Shown here one piece after another: positions 1-5,273 of a stretch of 31,035 bases of DNA. Source of the DNA: a virus; the IMG/VR virus record IMGVR_UViG_3300020221_000074, positions 1-31,035 of that record; one strand, given 5' to 3'. Both the position numbers and the translations under genes were made by a program. The notes beneath the pieces are model-generated. The model saw only the letters and a program-made list of their open reading frames with translations. It was not told the DNA's origin and ran no database searches. The first letter of the stretch is position 1. Each line of letters opens with the position of its first letter.

Positions 1-2
1 AA

Positions 3-127
3 GCCCAACAAAGCGTGTACCTGACCGCCTCTGGCGCGGGTGGGCGTGGCGACAATCCCCTGCAATCTAGTTTTATTGCAGATGACCCGTCCGCTAAACA
101 CGGCGGCAGGTAACGCAAAAGTTAGGC
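3..127 (+). other. attC-like recombination site 1 (integron cassette boundary)
   Basis: The site opens with GCCCAAC (3-9), which fits the R'' consensus RYYYAAC, and closes with GTTAGGC (121-127), which fits the R' consensus GTTRRRY. Just inside, GCGTGTACCTGACCGCC (12-28) pairs with GGCGGCAGGTAACGC (103-117) if one G and one A are left unpaired. That matches the extrahelical bases expected in a folded attC. The centre holds a small hairpin, CTGCAAT (60-66) with ATTGCAG (75-81). Length 125 bp is normal for attC. No integron integrase lies in the window. Confidence 0.7.
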
Positions 128-133
128 TTCTTC

Positions 134-652
134 ATGCAAAATAATCTCCCTCCCATCCTTGATGTGTGCTGCGGAAGCAAGGCGTTTTGGTTCAATAAAA
201 ACGATACTCGCGCCATCTATCTTGACATACGAAGTGAAACAATCCAAGCCGATAAGCGCAAAGGCAGAAAGCCAATTGAGATAAAACCAACATATATGGC
301 AGACTTTCAAAATATCCCGTTTCCCGATGAATCGTTTCATCTTGTCGTATTCGACCCACCCCATGTAACAGCCGCTCAAACTGGCTGCGTGCTTGCGTAT
401 TATGGCGTTCTTGGTGATAACTGGCGCGAAATGTTACGCAATGGTTTTGCAGAGTGTTTCCGTGTTCTAAAGCCAAATGGAACGCTTATTTTCAAATGGG
501 CTGAAACAAAAATCAGCGTTTCCGAAGTTTTGAAACTCACGCCAGAAAAACCGTTATTTGGGCATAAGTCTGGCAAGTTATCAAAAACGCATTGGATGAC
601 ATTCACGAAGCCTAAGATCAGGCTAACAAAGCGTCCACCCGACTTTTGCTAG
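134..652 (+). CDS. Class I SAM-dependent methyltransferase (phage DNA-methylase type)
   Basis: A 172-residue protein with a compact Rossmann methyltransferase layout. Residues 9-15 (LDVCCGS) are motif I, which binds S-adenosylmethionine. DPPH near residue 74 corresponds to the (D/N/S)PP(Y/F/W/H) catalytic motif IV of amino-methyltransferases, and FRVLKPNGTLIFKW (about 109-122) is the post-catalytic strand region. From memory, similar small proteins recur in phages and are annotated as DNA methylases; the target base cannot be told, but adenine N6 or cytosine N4 is most likely. The start lies seven bases after attC-like site 1 with no clear Shine-Dalgarno. The last ten codons read into attC-like site 2. 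Both are usual for integron cassette genes. Domain assignment is firm, substrate is not. Confidence 0.82.
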   Translation: MQNNLPPILDVCCGSKAFWFNKNDTRAIYLDIRSETIQADKRKGRKPIEIKPTYMADFQNIPFPDESFHLVVFDPPHVTAAQTGCVLAYYGVLGDNWREMLRNGFAECFRVLKPNGTLIFKWAETKISVSEVLKLTPEKPLFGHKSGKLSKTHWMTFTKPKIRLTKRPPDFC

Positions 653-754
653 TCGTCCGAAAAGATGGAAAACTCGGACGTAAAGTCCGAAAAGATGGAA
701 AACTCGGACGTAAAGTCCGAGAATTATGGCAGGTTGGCGCTTACTTCGAGAGGC
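621..754 (+). other. attC-like site 2, degenerate right end
   Basis: The left half, GGCTAACAAAGCGTCCACCC from 621, matches the left half of site 1 closely: AACAAAGCG followed by a TACCTGAC/CACCCGAC block. The right half, GGCAGGTTGGCGCTTA (728-743), is complementary to AAAGCGTCCACCCGAC with a few mismatches. The expected terminal GTTRRRY box is not recognisable at about 743-750, so the site may be worn or inactive. The centre has been expanded by a 30-bp tandem repeat. Confidence 0.5.
661..720 (+). repeat. 30-bp perfect tandem repeat, two copies
   Basis: Two identical 30-bp units occupy 661-690 and 691-720. Each unit contains TCGGAC-GTAAA-GTCCGA, a 6-bp inverted repeat, so the block can fold into two hairpins; a further GTCCGA lies at 655-660. 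The array sits in the central spacer of attC-like site 2 and ends 42 bases before the cytosine methyltransferase start codon. Reading it as coding sequence only adds repetitive basic residues, so I treat it as non-coding. Confidence 0.9.
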
Positions 755-762
755 AAAGTAGC

Positions 763-1953
763 ATGAAGTTTATCTCACTGTTCTCAGGCATAGGCGGCTT
801 CGATTTGGCGTTTGAACGCGCAGGCATGGAATGTGTCGCCGTGTGCCCCGTTCCAAAGGCTGAATTATTTGATGATGTCCGAAAGGTAGGAAAAGAAACA
901 CATGGAAGAAAAACAATTGACCTTGTTTGTGGTGGATTCCCCTGTCAGGATGTATCCATCGCAGGGCGACGCGCTGGTCTCGCTGGTGAACGCTCTGGCT
1001 TGTGGTTCGAGTTTGCCCGAATCATTGACGAAATTGAACCGCGATGGGTCGTTATCGAAAACGTCACTGGTCTTTTATCCAGCAATAAAGGACAAGACTT
1101 TGCCGTCATCGTTCAATGGTTGGCGGAGCGCGGGTATGGTGTTGCCTGGCGGGTGCTTGACGCTCAGTTTTTCGGAGTTCCCCAACGAAGGCGGCGCGTG
1201 TTCATTGTCGCAAGTTTTGGAAACGGAAGCGCCACCGAAGTATTATTTGAGTCCGAAGGCGGCGAAAGGGATAATCCAAAGGGCGGAGAAGCGGGGAAAG
1301 AAGTTGCCTACTCACTTAGAGCAAACGCTTCGCACAGTGGCGACAAGGGAGACGGCGGAATAAATACAACATTTGTTCCCTACGATTTTTTTCAGATTAC
1401 CGCTCCGATAAATAGACAGAACAGAAAATCGGGCGACCCAATGCACACACTGGCGAGTTCAAATGCCCAGTTTGCCCATGTTGTTTTTGACCGCCAACGC
1501 TCAGATGAATACGGCGAAGGTTCAGAGAATGTATCAACGCTTTCAGCGCGAGATTATAAAGGCGCAACTGATTTGATTTTATGGGAGCCACGTTCACAAG
1601 ACGGGACGCCTAGAATACATGAAAGCGGCATAGTTCCAACGCTAAACACAGCGCAGGGGAGGCAAAGGCAGTCAATGGTTGGAGTGCGTCGCCTTATGCC
1701 GATTGAGTGCGAAAGGTTACAGGGCTTTCCCGATGGATGGACAGACGGACAAAGCGACACGCAAAGATATAAACAGTTAGGAAATGCCGTTGCCGTTCCT
1801 GTGGTTGAGTGGATAGGCAGGCGTATCGTAAAGGCTGAAACACCGCCTAACAACCGCTTGCACTCTGACGCGGCTCCCGCGCAACAAGCATTATTCACCC
1901 CCGAAGATTTACCGTCCGAAGGGAAGTTACCTGCTAAATCCCCCCGCAGGTAA
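763..1953 (+). CDS. C5-cytosine DNA methyltransferase (Dcm family) with an N-terminal deletion
   Basis: A 396-residue C5-cytosine methyltransferase. Motif I is FSGIGGFDLA (7-16). Motif IV is GGFPCQDVS with catalytic Cys61. Motif VI is the ENV triplet at 99-101. Motif VIII is QRRRRVFIV (141-149). Motif X near the C terminus is RYKQLGNAVAVPV. The variable target-recognition region lies between VIII and IX. The start is ATG 763; the open frame continues upstream only through the tandem repeat. Between Cys28 and FDDV (36-39) the protein is about 12-15 residues shorter than family members such as M.HhaI. The missing part includes the motif II acidic residue that contacts the SAM ribose, so activity is in doubt. 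The last ~36 codons are read from attC-like site 3. Confidence 0.85.
   Translation: MKFISLFSGIGGFDLAFERAGMECVAVCPVPKAELFDDVRKVGKETHGRKTIDLVCGGFPCQDVSIAGRRAGLAGERSGLWFEFARIIDEIEPRWVVIENVTGLLSSNKGQDFAVIVQWLAERGYGVAWRVLDAQFFGVPQRRRRVFIVASFGNGSATEVLFESEGGERDNPKGGEAGKEVAYSLRANASHSGDKGDGGINTTFVPYDFFQITAPINRQNRKSGDPMHTLASSNAQFAHVVFDRQRSDEYGEGSENVSTLSARDYKGATDLILWEPRSQDGTPRIHESGIVPTLNTAQGRQRQSMVGVRRLMPIECERLQGFPDGWTDGQSDTQRYKQLGNAVAVPVVEWIGRRIVKAETPPNNRLHSDAAPAQQALFTPEDLPSEGKLPAKSPRR
902..1363 (+). CDS. Possible overlapping gene inside the cytosine methyltransferase (+1 frame)
   Basis: A 153-residue frame lies wholly within the cytosine methyltransferase gene. Its translation contains SEFPNEGGACSLSQVLET followed by KYYLSPKAAKGIIQRAEKRG. 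From memory this resembles a conserved small phage protein family with the pattern CSLSxVLET...YxLSPKAxxGIxxRAxxRGKxLP, usually annotated as hypothetical and linked to DNA methyltransferase genes. AGGA sits 11 bases before ATG 902, a weak ribosome-binding site. The likeness may simply arise because the main frame is conserved at the DNA level. No function is proposed. Confidence 0.4.
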   Translation: MEEKQLTLFVVDSPVRMYPSQGDALVSLVNALACGSSLPESLTKLNRDGSLSKTSLVFYPAIKDKTLPSSFNGWRSAGMVLPGGCLTLSFSEFPNEGGACSLSQVLETEAPPKYYLSPKAAKGIIQRAEKRGKKLPTHLEQTLRTVATRETAE

Positions 1954-1968
1954 AGCGAACCGTTAGCC
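1845..1968 (+). other. attC-like recombination site 3
   Basis: GCCTAAC (1845-1851) fits the R'' consensus exactly, and GTTAGCC (1962-1968) fits R' at six of seven positions. The left arm AACAACCGCTTGCACTCTGAC follows the same scheme as sites 1 and 2. The right arm GCAGGTAAAGCGAACC parallels GCAGGTAACGCAAAA of site 1. Length 124 bp is one base different from site 1. A perfect TTACCTGC/GCAGGTAA hairpin lies in the right half. The end of the cytosine methyltransferase gene runs into the site, as is common in integron cassettes. Confidence 0.65.
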
Positions 1969-1997
1969 GCGCCTTGCTACATAGAAAGGAAAATGAA

Positions 1998-2207
1998 ATG
2001 TCATACAGTGGTCGCATTGTCTTCGAGAGTGACATCGAAGGCACGGGTTGTACCTATCCCGTTGAAGATGTCATCGAGTTTGAAGCACGCCTAACACAGC
2101 GGTTACCCGACTTGTCGAAGGATAAGGAAGAATTTCTTTCCTTTATGCAAGATATTTTGAAATCGGAGTGTCATTGCTCCGTACAACATGGAAAAGGAGA
2201 TCTATGA
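1998..2207 (+). CDS. Small acidic protein of unknown function
   Basis: A 69-residue protein that I do not recognise. I place the start at ATG 1998 rather than the upstream ATG at 1974 because AGAAAGGA (1983-1990) gives it a good Shine-Dalgarno at about 7-bp spacing. The sequence is soluble and acidic in its middle (CTYPVEDVIEFEARLTQRLP). Two cysteines near the C terminus (CHC) could bind metal, but this is not a known motif. The stop overlaps the next start as ATGA (2204-2207), so the two genes are translationally coupled. An attC-like half-site is embedded at 2089-2111. Confidence 0.6.
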   Translation: MSYSGRIVFESDIEGTGCTYPVEDVIEFEARLTQRLPDLSKDKEEFLSFMQDILKSECHCSVQHGKGDL

Positions 2208-2764
2208 AATTACCACCCGATTTTGCAAAATTCCTGCGTGACGAAACCCGTCCGATCCACTTGCGTAAACTTGAAATTTTCATCCGCGTGAGGGGATGGA
2301 AAGAGGATAATGAACACCGCATACCCTCAGTCATGGAATACTACGCCGCAGTAGGGCGAGAGACGGGTTGGAGCGCAAAAACAATCGAAAGATCGCTCCT
2401 TGCGCTTCGTGAATATGACGATGAAAAACTACGCGATTGGTTTCAGAACGGTATTACCTTTTCCCATCTTGAAACGGCGAATTGGGCAACGACTGTCAAC
2501 GGCGCAAAACATTTTGAAAATCCCGCCGCCCTGCTTGATGATGCTGTGCAAGTGGGAAATGCAGAAAACAAAACAATGACGGTTGAGGAAATGCAGGCGC
2601 ATACTTTAAGCGAGCAAATCCCCCGTTCAAAGACATACAGAGAGGTTGGTTTTTTGTCCAGGCTGAGTGAAGGATTACCGATCAAACTAGGCTGGTCGTC
2701 TGAAAAGACAAAGACATTTCGGGCAATAGTTGCGGATTTGATAGCATTTGTGGAGGCAAATTGA
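2204..2764 (+). CDS. Hypothetical protein, helical N-terminal domain
   Basis: A 186-residue protein of unknown function. The start is ATG 2204, preceded by AAAAGGAGA (2190s) at a good distance; an in-frame ATG 36 bases upstream lacks a comparable site. The N-terminal 80 residues look like a helical domain, with RKLEIFIRVRGW, then VGRETGWSAKTIERSLLALREYDDE, reminiscent of a winged-helix or regulatory fold. That is only an impression. The C-terminal part is polar. It belongs to the 1998-3050 chain of overlapping small genes; its stop TGA is contained in the start region of the next small gene. Confidence 0.6.
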   Translation: MKLPPDFAKFLRDETRPIHLRKLEIFIRVRGWKEDNEHRIPSVMEYYAAVGRETGWSAKTIERSLLALREYDDEKLRDWFQNGITFSHLETANWATTVNGAKHFENPAALLDDAVQVGNAENKTMTVEEMQAHTLSEQIPRSKTYREVGFLSRLSEGLPIKLGWSSEKTKTFRAIVADLIAFVEAN

Positions 2765-2868
2765 AAATCCCTTCCGAAAAGACGCTTGAAAAATATGGAC
2801 GTGAATGGCTTGACAACTTGCCGAGCGTCTTGAAAAACAGACTTGACTTTGTGGAAGGAAAAATATGA
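2761..2868 (+). CDS. 35-residue small protein, TTG start
   Basis: An open frame of 35 codons begins with TTG at 2761 and ends with TGA at 2866-2868. It overlaps the preceding stop codon (ATTGA) and its own stop overlaps the next start as ATGA. GGAGG about 6 bases before the TTG can serve as ribosome-binding site. The peptide is short, charged and helical-looking (EKTLEKYGREWLDNLPSVL). Without this frame there would be a 100-base gap in an otherwise gapless chain of coupled genes, which is the main argument for it. Confidence 0.5.
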   Translation: MKIPSEKTLEKYGREWLDNLPSVLKNRLDFVEGKI

Positions 2869-3050
2869 GCGCATCTATATATACAACTTCATGGATGGAG
2901 TGGACAATCTCCGTCTGGATGGATAGAATTGGTGAATGGCATTACATTGCCACAAAAGGAAAAAAATATCTTGCCGATCGTATAGAGGCAAATAATCGCA
3001 TCGAGGCGGCCCGAAGGGTCGTAGAGAGATTACAGGATTTTACATGTTAG
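2865..3050 (+). CDS. Small protein of unknown function
   Basis: A 61-residue protein with a strong Shine-Dalgarno, GGAAGGAAAAAT, before ATG 2865. The N-terminal half is aromatic (MEWTISVWMDRIGEWHYIATKG) and suggests a small beta-sheet. The C-terminal half is a charged helix (ADRIEANNRIEAARRVVERL). It closes the coupled small-gene cluster. Its last codons overlap the left end of the inverted-repeat element at 3046, so the native C terminus may have been altered by that insertion. Function unknown. Confidence 0.55.
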   Translation: MSASIYTTSWMEWTISVWMDRIGEWHYIATKGKKYLADRIEANNRIEAARRVVERLQDFTC

Positions 3051-3226
3051 GCGGCTGTATGCAGAGAGTTATGGCAATAAGAGAACCGAAGCCCGCACGA
3101 GATATTACACTTTGCCAGGTGGCTTGTGCGCGATACGTAGCCCTCGCAGTCGCGTTCCGTGCTGACGTTTGCGGCAACATGGCTTCATGCCATGCAGAAC
3201 TGCCTCTTTGCACAGAGCCGCCTAAC
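3046..3226. repeat. Inverted-repeat-bounded element, 181 bp, non-coding
   Basis: The element starts with GTTAGGCGGCTGTATGCAGAG (3046-3066). It ends with the near-complement at 3204-3226, whose last 11 bases (AGCCGCCTAAC) pair perfectly with the first 11. Inside is a perfect 6-bp hairpin, CATGGC-TTCAT-GCCATG. The ends carry the same heptamers as the attC sites but in the opposite sense (GTTAGGC outside left, GCCTAAC outside right), which is not an attC. No target-site duplication is obvious. An open frame across it (3044-3253) has odd composition and I do not call it a gene. Confidence 0.6.
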
Positions 3227-3249
3227 TGGAAGTCCAAAAGGAAAAAAAC

Positions 3250-3876
3250 ATGAACGACAAACGGATAGTCGATCTGCTTGACGATAACAACTCCAGTTGG
3301 TTTCAAGACAACATAGTGTCGAATGCTCCTGTCATTATTGCTGTGTTTGCAAATTTTGTCGTAATTTTTGCGGATGTTCGGGCATACGATGTTGTCTATA
3401 AATTAACCGGCAGTTGGTGGAAGGCTCTCTCGGCGTCCCTCGCCTGTGCCATTCCGTTTATTTTGTGGGAAATCGGATGGCAATACAATCACACTACGGA
3501 CGCATGGCGCAGATGGTCGTTGTTCATGGCCGGGATTGCATTCTTTACGTCGATTTTCCTCGGCGTTGCCGATTTTCTAGATTTCAGTGGAGAATGGGCG
3601 GATATTCTACTCGGCGGCGTGGTTGTTCTAACCGGTCTTCACACCGTTATGGGTTTCCTCTATTACTACAATGATCCTTCCGTGGCGCGTAAAAGACATA
3701 AGGCGCAGGCGATAGGAACGATGCTGGATCGACAGATGAATGCAAGAGTCGCAAAAGAACTTTTGAAAAGCGGACGAGACCTTTTAGCAGTGATGAAGGA
3801 ACTGGAAAAAGAATATAACCCCGAAGACGTGGATGCTGTCATGGCAATCCTGCGGGGTAAAAAACGCCCAAACTGA
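3250..3876 (+). CDS. Four-span membrane protein, cytoplasmic tail
   Basis: A 208-residue integral membrane protein. Four hydrophobic segments lie at roughly 27-44, 56-77, 88-109 and 115-139. They are followed by a ~70-residue charged, helical, soluble tail (ARVAKELLKSGRDLLAVMKELEKEY). AAAAGGAAAAAAAC gives a clear ribosome-binding site before ATG 3250. It is too large and has the wrong tail for a classical holin, though it lies upstream of holin-like genes. Possible roles are membrane anchoring, superinfection exclusion or lysis control; none can be chosen from sequence. Confidence 0.7.
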   Translation: MNDKRIVDLLDDNNSSWFQDNIVSNAPVIIAVFANFVVIFADVRAYDVVYKLTGSWWKALSASLACAIPFILWEIGWQYNHTTDAWRRWSLFMAGIAFFTSIFLGVADFLDFSGEWADILLGGVVVLTGLHTVMGFLYYYNDPSVARKRHKAQAIGTMLDRQMNARVAKELLKSGRDLLAVMKELEKEYNPEDVDAVMAILRGKKRPN

Positions 3877-3954
3877 CGGGGCGGGCTAATCCCCCGCCAG
3901 AATCGTCAGATGAAATCCTGATCATGATCAGTCCGACAACAGGAGACGAACCGT

Positions 3955-4308
3955 ATGACATCCAAATACAAGGCGGCTCTGACAGAAAATATCCAGCTGT
4001 TGTCCTCAGAAGAAAACATAGAGGCAAAGGCGCAACCATCCTCACAATCTCAAAAAATGGACAACATGCCAACCTCTACCCAGACTACGAAGGCGCGATC
4101 CGCGAGTACCTCCAACGCCGACAACAAAACAGCGGTAAACGCCCTGATGCTAAGGGCGGCGTTGTTGTCCCTGGAGAAAGCGGGTTTGCTGAAGCGGTAT
4201 AAGGTGTTGTCAAAAAGCGACGCAACAGGCTTGCCTGTTGTCAAAGAAATTCGAGTTGTCCTTGATCCGTCTATTTGGTCTGAGGATTTTCGGCTGCACG
4301 TCGGATAA
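3955..4308 (+). CDS. Small two-part protein with S/T/Q-rich linker
   Basis: A 117-residue protein that I do not recognise. Residues 1-60 are rich in Ser, Thr, Gln and Asn and look disordered. Residues 60-117 form a folded-looking module (TAVNALMLRAALLSLEKAGLLKR, then a beta-rich end). I chose this frame over an alternative at 3924-4202 because AGGAG (3941-3945) lies 9 bases before ATG 3955, whereas ATG 3924 has no such site. The stop codon lies inside a perfect palindrome (4301-4319). Confidence 0.55.
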   Translation: MTSKYKAALTENIQLLSSEENIEAKAQPSSQSQKMDNMPTSTQTTKARSASTSNADNKTAVNALMLRAALLSLEKAGLLKRYKVLSKSDATGLPVVKEIRVVLDPSIWSEDFRLHVG

Positions 4309-4319
4309 TTATTATCCGA
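4301..4319. promoter_or_regulatory. Perfect palindrome at gene junction
   Basis: TCGGATAA-TTA-TTATCCGA is an 8-bp inverted repeat with a 3-base loop. It overlaps the stop codon of the upstream gene and lies 10 bases before the lipoprotein start codon, which has no visible Shine-Dalgarno. There is no following T-tract, so an operator or a translation-control hairpin is more likely than a terminator. Confidence 0.45.
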
Positions 4320-4328
4320 TACAATTAT

Positions 4329-4661
4329 ATGGACAGAGATGGCAAGTTTTTGCGATATATCGTTCTGCTTATATTAGTTTCGCTGGCATGTGGTGTTAAT
4401 ACAGGTATTCTTATTAACGCCCCGACGGTAGAAGTACGTCAAGCGACCCCGATTCCGCAGATTGGGGAATCCGTCACTGTGATAGTAGAAAATGTTTATC
4501 TCCGATCATGGGAGGGCGAAATAATGTCCAGTGCAAAGTTGGGCGACACTTTCATGGTTGTAGATTTGGGGGACGGAAGAGGTTGGATAGTGGGGACATC
4601 GTGGTATATTTGGATGGGGTGTACCAGCGCGGCTGATGAAAGGAGGTGTTTGCCGAAATGA
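4329..4661 (+). CDS. Lipoprotein with SH3-like domain
   Basis: A 110-residue protein with a lipoprotein signal peptide. A basic N terminus (RDGKFLRY) and hydrophobic stretch IVLLILVSLA lead to lipobox SLAC with Cys21 as the likely lipidation site. After a short linker, residues ~45-95 (GESVTVIVENVYLRSW ... LGDTFMVVDLG ... GWIVGTSWYIW) resemble a bacterial SH3 domain. It would be exported and tethered to the membrane facing the cell wall. Roles could include spanin-like lysis help or blocking of superinfecting DNA entry. No Shine-Dalgarno precedes ATG 4329. The stop overlaps the next mini-ORF as ATGA. Confidence 0.65.
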   Translation: MDRDGKFLRYIVLLILVSLACGVNTGILINAPTVEVRQATPIPQIGESVTVIVENVYLRSWEGEIMSSAKLGDTFMVVDLGDGRGWIVGTSWYIWMGCTSAADERRCLPK

Positions 4662-4708
4662 ATAAGTTTAACAGTGAAGTGAATAGGGATCAGAGTGTGG
4701 TACAATAA
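4658..4708 (+). CDS. 16-residue mini-ORF with consensus Shine-Dalgarno
   Basis: AAAGGAGGTG, an almost complete anti-16S match, lies 10 bases before ATG 4658. The frame gives 16 residues (MNKFNSEVNRDQSVVQ) and stops at TAA 4706-4708, 18 bases before the holin-like gene. Its start overlaps the lipoprotein stop (ATGA). The very strong ribosome-binding site suggests a translated peptide or a leader that couples translation into the next gene. Coding status is uncertain. Confidence 0.4.
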   Translation: MNKFNSEVNRDQSVVQ

Positions 4709-4726
4709 CCAAAAAGGAGCAATAAA

Positions 4727-4915
4727 ATGAAAAAACTAGACGGATATAAGACAGTTGTTTTCTTTGTATTAAGTTTACTTGTGGCATTAGCCAACTTGTT
4801 TGGATTTGCAGATTTTCGGCTTTCATCCGAACAAAACGAACTGCTTCTGGTTGCAGTCAGTGTTGGCGGATTGCTGCTTCGTTATTTGACCAAAGGCGAG
4901 ATTTTCAAAGGTTAG
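4727..4915 (+). CDS. Small two-span membrane protein, holin-like
   Basis: A 62-residue protein with two hydrophobic segments, about residues 9-27 (TVVFFVLSLLVALANLFGF) and 40-55 (LLLVAVSVGGLLLRYL), and a short charged C terminus. AAAAAGGAGC gives a good ribosome-binding site before ATG 4727. Size, topology and position next to another small membrane protein fit a class II holin, which would permeabilise the membrane and release the GH25 endolysin. The endolysin is encoded on the opposite strand at 6998-8107. Holins have little sequence conservation, so the call rests on topology. Confidence 0.6.
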   Translation: MKKLDGYKTVVFFVLSLLVALANLFGFADFRLSSEQNELLLVAVSVGGLLLRYLTKGEIFKG

Positions 4916-4938
4916 TCCAAATACGGACACCGCGCCCT

Positions 4939-4975
4939 GCTCCGCACGAGATGCTGGTACAGCACCGTGCGGAGC
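4939..4975 (+). promoter_or_regulatory. Long GC-rich hairpin between holin-like genes
   Basis: GCTCCGCACG (4939-4948) pairs perfectly with CGTGCGGAGC (4966-4975), and within the loop TGCTG (4952-4956) pairs with CAGCA (4960-4964). No T-tract follows, so a simple intrinsic terminator is unlikely. It may stabilise mRNA or control expression of the following gene, whose start codon is 26 bases downstream. Confidence 0.5.
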
Positions 4976-5000
4976 ATCTGGACGGGCGAATGGAGGTATT

Positions 5001-5255
5001 ATGGCGGCAAGAAAAACACAGTCGGACAAGTTGGATCAAATTATGGAGAAGGTGAGCGAGATACAAAAAGAATTGCTCGAACGTAAACATTTCGACCAAA
5101 AGACGCTTGTCCACGAGGAAATGCTGCTTGGTAATGGCAAGCCAGGCTTTCAAAACATCCGCGATAAGGTTCTGTCGTGGGACGTCAAATTCACGGCGAT
5201 TCTACTTCTCGTATTGGGGGACATCATATTACGAATAATACAACAATCCTATTAA
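5001..5255 (+). CDS. Small membrane protein with N-terminal coiled coil (XhlA/holin-like)
   Basis: An 84-residue protein with a charged helical N terminus (DKLDQIMEKVSEIQKELLERK, residues ~9-29) and one C-terminal membrane segment (KFTAILLLVLGDIILRII, about 63-80). This layout is like hemolysin XhlA-type or antiholin proteins that partner with a holin. GGAGG lies 6 bases before ATG 5001. It follows the two-span membrane protein after a hairpin-bearing spacer, so the two may act as a holin pair. The call rests on topology and position, not on sequence motifs. Confidence 0.55.
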   Translation: MAARKTQSDKLDQIMEKVSEIQKELLERKHFDQKTLVHEEMLLGNGKPGFQNIRDKVLSWDVKFTAILLLVLGDIILRIIQQSY

Positions 5256-5273
5256 GAATCGGACAGATCACCC

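Noticed and set aside
646-762. Longer N terminus for the cytosine methyltransferase
   Set aside because: These codons are the 30-bp tandem repeat and attC-like site 2; motif I begins right after ATG 763.
3044-3253. 69-codon frame across the inverted-repeat element
   Set aside because: Composition is odd, it covers the whole element, and the structure explains the sequence better.
3880-3898. GGCGGG/CCCGCC hairpin after the four-span membrane protein gene
   Set aside because: Only six base pairs and no T-tract; not enough for a terminator.
3924-4202. Alternative 92-codon frame
   Set aside because: No ribosome-binding site; the overlapping frame starting at 3955 has AGGAG at good spacing.
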